A stretch of 64,000 bases of DNA, taken from the NCBI RefSeq assembly GCF_000006445.2, contig NC_006049.2, positions 124,001 through 188,000 on the forward strand. The letters are read 5' to 3'. The notes under the pieces are model-generated. The model was not told the DNA's origin. It was given only the letters and a program-made list of their open reading frames with translations, and ran no database searches. Below are positions 1 through 9,586 of the stretch, piece after piece (within the stretch, counting starts at the first letter, position 1; every line of letters begins with the position of its first letter). The stretch is from Debaryomyces hansenii CBS767. Taxonomy: Eukaryota > Ascomycota > Pichiomycetes > Serinales > Debaryomycetaceae. The position numbers and the translations under genes were made by a program.

Positions 1-1
1 A

Positions 2-814
2 TGTGCATTATATGGGGTAGTTGCATCGATTTTGTTGAGACTTGTTGGAAAGAAGGACTACGCTCAGTACACCGTCGCTAGGGTGTTTTACCATACATTC
101 TCCAAAATATTAGGCATTAAGATTACTATCAAGAATGAGCATTTCTTGCATGATGTACCAGGTATTATTGTTTCAAACCACCAGTCGGCATTGGATATTT
201 TGATGTTAGGTAAGGTTTTTCACCCAGGATACACTGTAACTGCCAAAAAGGCATTGCAATACTTCCCATTCTTGGGATGGTTTATGTTGGCTTCTGGTAC
301 GTTCTTCTTGGATAGAGCTAGAGGAGAAAAGGCTAGAAAAGTTTTAGATAATGCTTTAAAGAGCTTGAAGGCCGAGAAGAGAGCATTGTTCATGTTTCCT
401 GAAGGAACAAGATCTGCTACCAAAGAATTGGAAATGTTACCCTTCAAGAAAGGTGCATTCCACTTAGCTCAGCAGGCAGGTATACCAATCATCCCAGTAG
501 TAGTCAGTAACACATCGAACATTTTCAATGCAAAAGATAGAATCTTCAACTCTGGGGAAATTTTTATTGAGGTTTTAAAACCGATGCCTACTGACGATCT
601 CGAAACAAACAGCGATATCAGTGCGTTCTCTGTTCAAGTTAGAGATGAAATGCTAGAAGCTCTTCAACGTGTTGGTTATTCAGTACCGCTGGGTACTTCC
701 AGTGAACAACCATCTGCGAACGGCCAGACCGAGGAGGAGATTACCGATATTGACACTGATACAGATCCGGAACAAAGCGAATTTTCTGAAGAAACTCCAT
801 TAATAGGAAAATAA
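2..814 (+). CDS. SLC1: 1-acyl-sn-glycerol-3-phosphate acyltransferase (partial, 5' end outside window)
   Basis: This enzyme acylates lysophosphatidic acid to phosphatidic acid in the ER and lipid droplets. The frame is open to the left edge, so the true start lies upstream. The first visible residues (CALYGVVASILLRLVG) resemble the N-terminal membrane segment of yeast Slc1, so only a short leader is missing. The acyltransferase blocks are intact: NHQSALD (NHx4D catalytic motif, about nt 176-196), SGTFFLDR, FPEGTRS (about nt 397-417) and IPIIPVVVSN. The C-terminal 50 residues are acidic and variable. It ends 75 bp before the convergent APL5 stop. One CTG codon (GTA CCG CTG GGT) occurs in the variable tail and would read Ser in a CTG-clade yeast. 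Confidence 0.93.
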   Translation, partial: CALYGVVASILLRLVGKKDYAQYTVARVFYHTFSKILGIKITIKNEHFLHDVPGIIVSNHQSALDILMLGKVFHPGYTVTAKKALQYFPFLGWFMLASGTFFLDRARGEKARKVLDNALKSLKAEKRALFMFPEGTRSATKELEMLPFKKGAFHLAQQAGIPIIPVVVSNTSNIFNAKDRIFNSGEIFIEVLKPMPTDDLETNSDISAFSVQVRDEMLEALQRVGYSVPLGTSSEQPSANGQTEEEITDIDTDTDPEQSEFSEETPLIGK

Positions 815-888
815 TTGGCTACGCTAACCAAATTCATGAGATATATATTGTTAAATTAAAAATATACAATTACACTTTTAAGTTGAAT

Positions 889-3800
889 TCAGTCTTCTAG
901 AATTATTGCCTTATTTTTTTTCTTTGTCTTCTTAGGCTTTTTAACTGAAATTATATTATCTTCAGTAGTAGATATATGTTCTTGAGGTGTAGCTGTAGTA
1001 TTACTAATCCCCGCCTTAGCTTCATCATTGGCCGAAGGAGCAGTTTCATTTTCATCAATTTCTTTCTCCTTTTTCTTTGATTTAATTTTCTTAGTTTTTT
1101 TGGGTTTCTTACCAAGTGAAGACTCTGCCAATTTACTTCTCAAGTCATTTAAATCAATGTCGTATTCATAAGACTTATTCTTAGGTTCTATGGTTGATGC
1201 AACGTCTGAAATCGATGAAGAATTCAAATCGAAGTTATTTAGATTTGAAGAATCAATATTTAAAATATTCTTCTTTCTAGGCTTGAGGGAAGTCACTATT
1301 TCAGGTTCAGGTTCATTGTTCGACCCTTCGATAGTTTCTTCCGATAAAATAACGACTCTTTCTTTCTTCACTTTTTTGGATTTAGGTTTCTTCGATTTCA
1401 ATTGTTGGCCAGAGTGTATTGAAGAGATTTCATTAATATCAGGACTAGGTTGCTTTTCATCATCTGCCACAAGAAGTCTATTTGACTTTGACTTTGACTT
1501 TGATTTTGGTTTCTTATTAGTCGAAGTAATATAATATGGATCGTCTTTCATTCTTTCGATTCTCTCTTGCTTCTTTCTGAGGTCTTCCTGGCTTCCTCCG
1601 TTAGAAAGATTAATTAATGGATAATCTGAATCATTCATAGAAGAATCATCAGACAAAAACATAGAATAAGAATCTTCATTATTATCTTCGTCTTCGCTTA
1701 TGATTTCGAATAGAGATGAGTTTATTTGCTTGTCTAAATTTAAATTTTCCGGAATTTGAATCTTACGTTGTGAATTCCAGGAAATTGGATTCAATGGATA
1801 TGATTTAAAGAATGATGGTAAAACATGTGTTAATAACATTGGTAGTTGCTCGTTAGATGATTTGGAAGAGTTAGATTCGTATTCTTTGGATACTGGGAGG
1901 ACACCTTCTATAGATGGGCTAGTAACTTCAATATCAGTTGGGATAGCTGTATTGGCTTCGTCGTTTTGATCATTCAGCGATAATAAAATTTCCAAATCTT
2001 TGTTAATATGGGATTTCCCATCATTTTCTAAACCCTCTTCAAAATTATCCTCCTCATCACTATCTTCACTTTCCTCGTCACTGTCTTCGTCACCGTCACT
2101 GTCTTCGTTGCTATCACTATCTTCACCACTTTCACTATCAAATTCATTTTCATCATCTTCATTCTTTTCAATTAAAGCTAGTTGCCTATAATATTCTACT
2201 TCTTCCCGTTCTAACTTTTCAATGGCCTTATAATCATTTTTAACCATAGCCTCTAAGCATAGTTTCAAAAATTCTAACCAAGACAATGCACGTTCCTGAA
2301 CTTCATAATTCGAGTGGAACTCCCAATTTTCCAAAAAATCAATTAATTTATGTAAAAAGTAACTGAGTTGCTGATAGTTTTCTTGAGTTATTGATCCATC
2401 AGTAATAGCACCGGAATTATAACCAGTAACAATACCATTATACAATTTAATTAGTGCCTGAATCAAGACAACAAGAACATCAGATTGTTGTAATTTAAGT
2501 AGCTTAGCAGATACTGGAAAATTGAGTGAAGTTATCAAGTTTAATTTAGTATCAATTTTATGGTTCACAAGCGAATTGAATATTTGGATTAATTTCCCTA
2601 TATCTACCGTATCTGTAATGCTGTTTTCGTCTTCATCATCATCGCTTTCATCAGAAGTAATTCTAAACTCATCAATATATTCACCCATTATCCAATAAAA
2701 GTCTCTTAATAATAACGGACAGTTTTCCAAGACTCTAACATCTTGAACAGATTCTGAAATAACTTTATTGAGAATTGCTGATCTAATTGAAGGTACTCTG
2801 GTCGCTAGTATTTTAAATTCATTACCTATAGCACTCGCTATAGAGTTGGATATGCTTGGGGAAATATTTGCATTATTTATCGAGGACAATGGTAATAGCG
2901 TTAAATTAATCATGTCCTTCAACACAGCAATATACCATTTGAAATTGGGAATATTTGAATAGTTATCCTTAGATGAAATTGTCAATATTTTCATAGTTAT
3001 TTCTAATTTCAAAGTCTCAGGAATTGTAGTTGTTTCGGAAGGAATTAATTGAACCAATAAAACTTTAACCAATTCCGTTATATTATCTTCAGTTACTAAA
3101 CTAGAACTGACTTCTAAGGCTTTTCGTTTAATAATAAGGTCATTGTCAGTAAGACAATCCATAATGACTTGCGAAACTCCTTTCACCTTATGCATCAAGT
3201 CAGGGAAAATTTGAAGAATATTAATTAAAGCTATTAATCCAACAAATTTCAAGTTAGAATCTCTAGTTTCAAAAAAATTCATAATTTGTTCGATACAAGT
3301 TTTAGCAGTTTCCTTGTCTTTAGACGAATCAGGATATAACATCGAGCCATTAACAATACAATTAATGCATTCATATATTAAAGATGACGCCTGTGTTTTT
3401 AACATTAATTCCATTATGGTTGGCAAGATTTTCTTTTTCATTCTTGGCTCAACCTTTGACAAGCTTTGAAACAATTTGAGAATTCTGATAATTAACCAAT
3501 TATTTTTAGTCCCTTCCAAGATAGTGAAGAATTTTGGTAAATATGTGACGAAGACATTTGGGTTCTTCTTTGAAATCTCACAAATAACATTAATAGTAGC
3601 ACTTACTACTGAAATGTCAGAGTCATCCAATTTGTCTATAATTCTATTAAAGTTCATCCTCAAGCTATCTGGATATTGAAGAAATATCTTGTACATTGCT
3701 AACACGGCCTTTTTCCGAATATATGGCTTTGAATGATTTAATTTAATCAACACATCATCGTTAATATCTTTCGATAAATTCGGCGTCACAATAGTAGCAA

Positions 3801-4239
3801 TTCCACTTAGTGCTAGGCCTATTTCGATATGATTATGTGAATTTAAATCTTTCTTAAATTGGTTCGTGGCAAGAATCAATAAGTCTTGTTCATTCTTAAA
3901 TGATTGTATTGCTGCTAAATATCCAATTCTCTTCTGTTGAAATTTGCTCGAAGACATAACCTCTAAAATTTGGAAATTGCACCATGACATTTCAAACCCG
4001 TACATTTCTAGATATGTTAACTTTAATATAGCCATAGCTTTCGTCTCTAGATCAGTCGTACTCAATTCGTTCTTGCATTCCATAATTGCAGAATCCAAGA
4101 ACCCCAGTAAGCTTTCGGCGGATTCTTTGGAATATGATCTAATTCCTTTGATTAAATCACTAAGTGATTTTTCAAACAGAATACCAAATGGCTTCAATCT
4201 TGCCAATACTTCTGCATTCTGCAACTGAAATGATGACAT
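889..4239 (-). CDS. APL5: AP-3 adaptor complex delta subunit
   Basis: The large delta adaptin of AP-3 helps carry cargo such as alkaline phosphatase from Golgi/endosome to vacuole. The N-terminus (LARLKPFGILFEKSLSDLI then GIRS) matches the delta-adaptin start. Residues to about 600 form a HEAT/armadillo-like adaptin trunk containing typical phrases (IRKKAVLAMYKIFLQYP). From about 690 it turns into a long acidic Asp/Glu/Ser hinge, followed by a tail rich in Lys-Ser repeats (KPKSKSKSKS, KKPKKTKK). At 1116 aa it is longer than the 932-aa S. cerevisiae protein; the extra length is mostly in this low-complexity tail. It is divergent from KXD1 across 166 bp. Family call is strong; the tail boundaries are my reading. 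Confidence 0.9.
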   Translation of the reverse strand: MSSFQLQNAEVLARLKPFGILFEKSLSDLIKGIRSYSKESAESLLGFLDSAIMECKNELSTTDLETKAMAILKLTYLEMYGFEMSWCNFQILEVMSSSKFQQKRIGYLAAIQSFKNEQDLLILATNQFKKDLNSHNHIEIGLALSGIATIVTPNLSKDINDDVLIKLNHSKPYIRKKAVLAMYKIFLQYPDSLRMNFNRIIDKLDDSDISVVSATINVICEISKKNPNVFVTYLPKFFTILEGTKNNWLIIRILKLFQSLSKVEPRMKKKILPTIMELMLKTQASSLIYECINCIVNGSMLYPDSSKDKETAKTCIEQIMNFFETRDSNLKFVGLIALINILQIFPDLMHKVKGVSQVIMDCLTDNDLIIKRKALEVSSSLVTEDNITELVKVLLVQLIPSETTTIPETLKLEITMKILTISSKDNYSNIPNFKWYIAVLKDMINLTLLPLSSINNANISPSISNSIASAIGNEFKILATRVPSIRSAILNKVISESVQDVRVLENCPLLLRDFYWIMGEYIDEFRITSDESDDDEDENSITDTVDIGKLIQIFNSLVNHKIDTKLNLITSLNFPVSAKLLKLQQSDVLVVLIQALIKLYNGIVTGYNSGAITDGSITQENYQQLSYFLHKLIDFLENWEFHSNYEVQERALSWLEFLKLCLEAMVKNDYKAIEKLEREEVEYYRQLALIEKNEDDENEFDSESGEDSDSNEDSDGDEDSDEESEDSDEEDNFEEGLENDGKSHINKDLEILLSLNDQNDEANTAIPTDIEVTSPSIEGVLPVSKEYESNSSKSSNEQLPMLLTHVLPSFFKSYPLNPISWNSQRKIQIPENLNLDKQINSSLFEIISEDEDNNEDSYSMFLSDDSSMNDSDYPLINLSNGGSQEDLRKKQERIERMKDDPYYITSTNKKPKSKSKSKSNRLLVADDEKQPSPDINEISSIHSGQQLKSKKPKSKKVKKERVVILSEETIEGSNNEPEPEIVTSLKPRKKNILNIDSSNLNNFDLNSSSISDVASTIEPKNKSYEYDIDLNDLRSKLAESSLGKKPKKTKKIKSKKKEKEIDENETAPSANDEAKAGISNTTATPQEHISTTEDNIISVKKPKKTKKKNKAIILED

Positions 4240-4405
4240 GATCGAATCAATATCAGCTTGTGTTGCTTTTCTGATTTCAATTTTGGCCGGTAAATACCTA
4301 AAGTAAGAGCGAAACGACAGTTTACCATGTCATGATTTTGTGTCACTATCAAATTCAATGAAGTTGGTGTTACTTTTAAGTTGATTAAAGAGGAAGAGAC
4401 GATAT

Positions 4406-5101
4406 ATGAATATGTCAGTCGACAATGAAACCAATGCACTGAACGATACTATAGAGTCAGGACTTAATGATAATACACAAAATAGCGTAGACTCAACTGG
4501 GCATGAAGAAATGGTATCCCCAGACAAATCAAATCATTCGAATAGTAGTGCGTCATATAGTGAAAGCGACAGTGATGATGACGATTATTTTCTAAGCGAT
4601 GAAGAAGAGTTGACTAACATAAATTCGAATCCTGATGAAGGGGTTACTCGTATGAATTATTCGACCAGTATGGCTGACCACATTGCATATCTATCTAATT
4701 CACTTACTTACGCATTAGACTCTTTACAGTTAGATAAGTCGCTTGTTTTACAAGCACAATTAAGTGGTCAATTGAACAACGAAAAACAAAAGATCATAGA
4801 TAAAAGAAAAGAAGTCGTTGACAAAATTGAGAATTTAAAAAATCTTTATGCATACAATTTTGTCTCAACTAGTAACCTGAATCGGAAATCAAACGTCAGT
4901 AGGATGAAGAAATTAAAACAGGATATAACTGAAATCGAATACAGAATTGAGAAATTAAAATCAGGCCCTTCTAAGAATAATGGATCAACATTTCGAGCAA
5001 TGTTCAAATCAAAAAACCAGAATATGGGAATCGCAAACAAATATCCTATTGAATACAACCAGGCCAAAGATAAAGTTTTAGAAAGGCAAATTGAGGAATA
5101 A
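4406..5101 (+). CDS. KXD1: BLOC-1 complex subunit Kxd1-like protein
   Basis: This is a 231-aa coiled-coil protein of the yeast BLOC-1 complex, which acts on endosomes and Rab5/Vps21 signalling. The N-terminal half is acidic and disordered (Ser/Asp/Glu run about residues 50-70). The C-terminal half is a predicted coiled coil ending in PIEYNQAKDKVLERQIEE, which closely matches the PIEFNQAREKILERRLNED tail of yeast Kxd1. Length is close to the 218-aa yeast protein. Two possible starts exist, Met1 and Met3; the first is used. It is head-to-head with APL5, whose AP-3 complex works with BLOC-1 in animals. Confidence 0.87.
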   Translation: MNMSVDNETNALNDTIESGLNDNTQNSVDSTGHEEMVSPDKSNHSNSSASYSESDSDDDDYFLSDEEELTNINSNPDEGVTRMNYSTSMADHIAYLSNSLTYALDSLQLDKSLVLQAQLSGQLNNEKQKIIDKRKEVVDKIENLKNLYAYNFVSTSNLNRKSNVSRMKKLKQDITEIEYRIEKLKSGPSKNNGSTFRAMFKSKNQNMGIANKYPIEYNQAKDKVLERQIEE

Positions 5102-5123
5102 AATGATATATTTTATCTATTCT

Positions 5124-7331
5124 CTAGTCACACGTATATATGATTCCTAAACCGTCTAACCATGATCCTACATAACCGTACATACCTATCACATGAAAGC
5201 CTTGACCAGGAGATTCCAACGTCGATAAGTGCCCACCATTTGGATTGCCGAACATTGGTGATTTTTTGCCAGTATTTGTTTCAATTTGAATAGCATCGAT
5301 CCAGGCACCATTTCTAATATGGAATTTGGTAATATATTCGCCTGGACCAATATCATAATCTGAATAATGTGACTTTTCATGCCCAATCGTTACCACTTTA
5401 GGATTCACTCCTTGGCTGCTATTTCTATTCTCAGACGAATCGGACAGCTTGTTAGTTAGCTTATGTAAATAATTTCTTAGGGGAACTTTTGGAGCGTTTT
5501 TCGTTTCGCCATTATCAGAGGAATTGAAATAAAATCTAACTCCATCTAATGCCCCTCCGTGGTAGACACGAACTTTAGTAACTTTAGTAATGTCAAATCC
5601 TATTACTGATTCTTTATCCTTGCTCTTGCCTAAAAGGGCACTTTTATATCCAGTGAGCATACCTCTATTTAAGCCAAAGTCACTTTTGATTACGTTTTGA
5701 GCTGCATCAGTTGAGCAATGCTTCTTGAAGTCATTAATATACAAATCACCACCTAATGATAATATTCTTACTGCGAAATGTTCATCCACTTCATTTGTAT
5801 TCTTCTTAAGAGATTGATAACAAGAATCATAGTCTAGCATTATTTCGTGTTGTAAACCTGTACCTCCATAGGACTTTGGGTAATAAGAAAATGAATGTCT
5901 TGCCAAGTCTTTAGTTATAAATTCGATCAAGTAGATGCCAGATCCAGACTTAATGAGGGCCCCTCCACGAGGCGTATTATACAGAGTCGGCGTTCTGTAG
6001 GACCCTTCATAATTATCATCCGGAATTATAGTTGTTGATTGTACCTTTCCATATGTTGGATCTTTTGCATCAACTGGCAAACTAAAGGAATCATGATAAA
6101 AAAATCTAATCAAGTCTAGCCTATTCCAATGACAAACCCGCGGCCAAATACCATTTGTATTTATCAATTGACCTCTAGATTTTGTTCTTAAGCACTCAAC
6201 TTCTCTAGACATGAACGATCTGTTCCACCAAATATAATCACGAAGCATGACCCCATCAACTTGATGAGGACAGCCCAATAAATGACCAATTTCATGCATA
6301 AACGCACCCAATGTAATATTCAAACATTCCCAGCTCGTTCCGCATTGGTTACAATCGTTTGCAACTTCATTTATGGATAAATGTGTCCCATCTAGAAAGC
6401 TTGGAGTTAGTTGGGGGAAACTTGCAGGCCATGAATGTAAGCCGTGAGACCCAAATATGGCTAACTTTATATTTGAATTACCACCACCTAATGCAGCATG
6501 AGCCAAAATCATATCCAGTTTCGTATCAAAATGTGAATCCAAATACAAAACAGCACATTGAACAGCAGTCTTCAGGCGCTTGAATTTGTCACTTAACTCA
6601 GGCGTCTTCTCAATAAGCTCTAAGGCATGGCTAAAAAGCCCTCCTGTGTTGTTTCCTTTCGAATTTTGTTGTGCTAAATTAGGATCTCTTAATTCAGCTA
6701 CCGTCTTGGGTGATCGCAAAACATGGATCTTGATCTCTTGATGCGGAGTAGGTGAATCGACAGTATAGCCAAATATCCCTTGATTTGAAACAGTTTCCTC
6801 CACAAATTGGAAAGATCTATTACTCATACCCGTAGATCTCATATCATCCTGCGTAAATGATTGCATTAATCTACCACCTACCTTTAACTTTTTTATCGCA
6901 GTTTGAAGATTCGCTGGTTCACCTCTCTTCAATCTATAATGTGGCATATCATAAGCCCCTTGAGAATCTTTACCTACCAAGACACATAAATGAACCGGTT
7001 TATTCTGTGGTAATGGGTTGAAATTAATATTTAACTCCGACTTATCCACAACCTGAGGCTTTCCGTGTGAGTACTCGGGGAACCCAAATGGATTCATACG
7101 ACCATTATCCATAATCTCTATTTTGAGTTTATTTTTCTCATTTGGCGAGACATGGATCAATGCTTTGAAGTTACCGTTGTTGACTTCAAAACATTGTGGT
7201 GGGAATACCCTATTATCGTTATTTACAACCTGTACGATACCTTGAGTAATACCGGTCGAGGTTCTTCCACTAATAATGACCGTGGGAGATGAAACAATCT
7301 CATTATCTTGGTAATTTAACGTAATTGTCAT
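5124..7331 (-). CDS. Putative zinc metallopeptidase, YIL108W-like, with jacalin-like C-terminus
   Basis: This 735-aa protein resembles S. cerevisiae YIL108W, an uncharacterised putative metalloendopeptidase. A classic zinc site HEIGHLLGCPH (HExxHxxGxxH) lies at about residues 345-355, preceded by a Cys-rich segment (NDCNQCGTSWECLN). The C-terminal 150 residues contain GPGEYITKFHIRNGAWIDAIQIET and end in a glycine-rich GYVGSWLDGLGIIY segment, as in jacalin-like beta-prism domains. No signal peptide is seen, so it is probably cytosolic; the substrate is unknown. It is divergent from TDP1 across 167 bp that carry a CACGTG element. Confidence 0.85.
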   Translation of the reverse strand: MTITLNYQDNEIVSSPTVIISGRTSTGITQGIVQVVNNDNRVFPPQCFEVNNGNFKALIHVSPNEKNKLKIEIMDNGRMNPFGFPEYSHGKPQVVDKSELNINFNPLPQNKPVHLCVLVGKDSQGAYDMPHYRLKRGEPANLQTAIKKLKVGGRLMQSFTQDDMRSTGMSNRSFQFVEETVSNQGIFGYTVDSPTPHQEIKIHVLRSPKTVAELRDPNLAQQNSKGNNTGGLFSHALELIEKTPELSDKFKRLKTAVQCAVLYLDSHFDTKLDMILAHAALGGGNSNIKLAIFGSHGLHSWPASFPQLTPSFLDGTHLSINEVANDCNQCGTSWECLNITLGAFMHEIGHLLGCPHQVDGVMLRDYIWWNRSFMSREVECLRTKSRGQLINTNGIWPRVCHWNRLDLIRFFYHDSFSLPVDAKDPTYGKVQSTTIIPDDNYEGSYRTPTLYNTPRGGALIKSGSGIYLIEFITKDLARHSFSYYPKSYGGTGLQHEIMLDYDSCYQSLKKNTNEVDEHFAVRILSLGGDLYINDFKKHCSTDAAQNVIKSDFGLNRGMLTGYKSALLGKSKDKESVIGFDITKVTKVRVYHGGALDGVRFYFNSSDNGETKNAPKVPLRNYLHKLTNKLSDSSENRNSSQGVNPKVVTIGHEKSHYSDYDIGPGEYITKFHIRNGAWIDAIQIETNTGKKSPMFGNPNGGHLSTLESPGQGFHVIGMYGYVGSWLDGLGIIYTCD

Positions 7332-7420
7332 TATTGGTCAAGTTAACTAGGAAGAATAAGGATTGCCATATTTAATAGCTCTATCACAAGGGTATAGCCT
7401 GAACTACTCTTTTGATAAAG

Positions 7421-7426
7421 CACGTG
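7421..7426. promoter_or_regulatory. CACGTG E-box between metallopeptidase gene and TDP1
   Basis: A palindromic CACGTG followed by AC sits 73 bp before the TDP1 ATG and 90 bp before the metallopeptidase ATG. Cbf1/Pho4-type bHLH factors bind this core in yeasts. Which gene it controls cannot be told from sequence. Confidence 0.4.
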
Positions 7427-7498
7427 ACACGTATACTAGACATGAAAAAGAAGCCTTCTTGGTGAATCTTTGGATCAATATCGGTTTTATCACGTAAT

Positions 7499-9250
7499 AT
7501 GTCAGATAGACGACCTAACAAACGATCAGAGGCAGCAATCGCTGCAGCAAAACACTGGAATAATAAGAAGAGACAAAGGGAAATAGATATCGATGAACAA
7601 GAGAGTAAGAAGTATACTGAGGAACCTTTGGTTGAGATTGTGGAGTCTCCGAAAGAAGTTATAATAGTGTCGTCTGAAGACGAAGCAATTGATGACAAGG
7701 ACAAAAAGAAACCTAGACAAGATATTGAATTGAAAAGATCACAAATAAGACTTTTGAGTGATCCCAGCTATTCGCTACATGGAATAAAGACTGATCTTGA
7801 TGTGAATAAGGACACCCTTCTGTTATCTGACTTAGTTGGCAGCAAAGATTTGAAGGAGACCTATCAGTTCAATTTTAGTGTCGACTTAGAGTTTTTTCTC
7901 ATGCATTTACATCCTAATATGTCGAGGCAACGGCGAAAAATTACATTCATAACTGGGTCGAGATTACTCAATCCAGATGAACTGATCCAGGATATTGCAC
8001 TTATAAAATCGAAGTTTAACATCAATGAATTAACGGCAGATCTTCCAACGCGGTTTGGAACACATCATACTAAAATGATGATTAATTTTTATGAAGATGA
8101 TACTAGTGAAATAATTATAATGACATGCAATCTCCAAAAAATCGACTTTGGGGGTTTGACACAAATGTGTTGGAAGTCAGGAAGATTACATAGATCAAAT
8201 GGTAACATATCCCCGGAAAGAGGAGCTCGATTTCAAAAAGACTTAAAGAATTATCTATTCAGATATAAGAAAAACCCACTACGTGAATTAGGCAAGTCTT
8301 TAGATGAGTACGATTTCCTGCCAGTTAACATAGAGTTGGTAGCATCAGCACCAGGGTTTTTTAATATGGCAGAATCAACTAATGATAGTGAAATATACGG
8401 ATATGGGAAACTATACCAGGTGTTGCGAAGGAACAACTTATTGATTGATAATTCGAAGGGTGAAAATAAATACAATATATTAGCCCAGGTCTCATCTATT
8501 TCATACCCATTTGCTACAGAAAAGCTGAATACAGCGTCAATTTTTTCACATCTTTTGTGCCCTTTAATATTTTCGGGTATGTCTAAAGCGTCATTCAATT
8601 TATTAAAACCGGGAGCGGCACTGTTCAAAAGTCACCAGAATACGCATAACTACAGACCCCATATACTATATCCAAGCGTAGATGACGTGGCGAATAGCAA
8701 TGTTGGATTTGCGTCTGGACAAGCACTTCATTTTAAATTTACAACAACACCAACTCATCGGAATCAATATGAACAAAATATCAAACCTTACCTATACCGA
8801 TGGCAATCCGGATCGCACGCAGACGAAACAGGAAGGGAAAACGTAGTCCCACATGTTAAATTATATATGTGTGATAACGGTGACGATTGGTGTACTTTGA
8901 GGTGGGTCTTAATGGGAAGTCATAATCTCTCGAAACAGGCCTGGGGCGCCAAAAATGAGACAAAGTTTACAAACAGTGACCCACTGGTATATAAAGTATC
9001 CAGCTATGAACTAGGTGTCTTAGTTCCCGGAAATATGGATCCAAACGATGATGGTATTACGTTAAAACCAATATATGGCAGAGATACTTTCCCTGCACCC
9101 CAGCATAACAACGATACGCCTTTAAGAATTCCCTTTAAATTGCCTCCAGTGAAATATAAGCCTTCAGAAAGGCCTTGGAGTGCCTTGATAAATTATGGAA
9201 ACAACTTGAAAGATAGATTTGGTCAGTGCTATTATGGTCTTGATGCTTAA
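7499..9250 (+). CDS. TDP1: Tyrosyl-DNA phosphodiesterase 1
   Basis: Tdp1 hydrolyses the bond between a topoisomerase tyrosine and a DNA end, repairing trapped topoisomerase complexes in the nucleus. This 583-aa protein has both HxK catalytic motifs of the phospholipase D superfamily: H190-T-K192 in HHTKMMINFYE and H452-V-K454 in PHVKLYMC, the latter followed by MGSHNLSKQAWGA. The N-terminal 80 residues are basic/acidic and probably carry nuclear targeting (RRPNKR, KKPRQ). The start ATG at 7499 gives the expected length (yeast 544 aa). A CTG codon at 8318-8320 falls in YDF-CTG-PVN, where homologues tend to have Ser or Thr. Confidence 0.94.
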   Translation: MSDRRPNKRSEAAIAAAKHWNNKKRQREIDIDEQESKKYTEEPLVEIVESPKEVIIVSSEDEAIDDKDKKKPRQDIELKRSQIRLLSDPSYSLHGIKTDLDVNKDTLLLSDLVGSKDLKETYQFNFSVDLEFFLMHLHPNMSRQRRKITFITGSRLLNPDELIQDIALIKSKFNINELTADLPTRFGTHHTKMMINFYEDDTSEIIIMTCNLQKIDFGGLTQMCWKSGRLHRSNGNISPERGARFQKDLKNYLFRYKKNPLRELGKSLDEYDFLPVNIELVASAPGFFNMAESTNDSEIYGYGKLYQVLRRNNLLIDNSKGENKYNILAQVSSISYPFATEKLNTASIFSHLLCPLIFSGMSKASFNLLKPGAALFKSHQNTHNYRPHILYPSVDDVANSNVGFASGQALHFKFTTTPTHRNQYEQNIKPYLYRWQSGSHADETGRENVVPHVKLYMCDNGDDWCTLRWVLMGSHNLSKQAWGAKNETKFTNSDPLVYKVSSYELGVLVPGNMDPNDDGITLKPIYGRDTFPAPQHNNDTPLRIPFKLPPVKYKPSERPWSALINYGNNLKDRFGQCYYGLDA

Positions 9251-9586
9251 TCAAAGATGCGAAGGTGTCACATACTTCGCAACATAATTAAATAGTGATA
9301 TGTATTTCTATTATCTCTTGGCTACATCTAACCATAGCCTAATTTATCAACTTGTACTATTACATGTAAGATTGAAATAGTCTATACATTAAGCCCAATC
9401 TAGTAAGCTAAATTAAAATAGTGGATATCTATATGCAGTATGTATGTTTACGCGTCTTTTTTTTAAAAAATCACGTCTGATCTTACATTGCATTTACAAC
9501 AGGTTTCAAGATTTAGAAGTTGACGTATATTAGAATTGAATATACCTTGTGAAGGTTATAAGACTGACAGAGGAAGATCAAATATA
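9251..9586. other. Intergenic region upstream of SMC3
   Basis: This 336-bp AT-rich spacer serves as the SMC3 promoter and the TDP1 3' region. It contains one ACGCGT box (listed separately) next to a T8 tract. No RNA gene or further ORF is seen. Confidence 0.6.
9450..9455. promoter_or_regulatory. MluI cell-cycle box (ACGCGT) upstream of SMC3
   Basis: ACGCGT lies 132 bp before the SMC3 ATG and is followed by a T-run. In yeasts this hexamer is the MBF binding core that drives G1/S transcription, which fits a cohesin gene. Binding is inferred, not shown. Confidence 0.55.

Noticed and set aside
9536..9586. Upstream extension of SMC3 from a TTG codon
   Set aside because: The ATG at 9587 gives the conserved MHIKRIIIQGF start; the 17 upstream codons show no similarity to SMC3.
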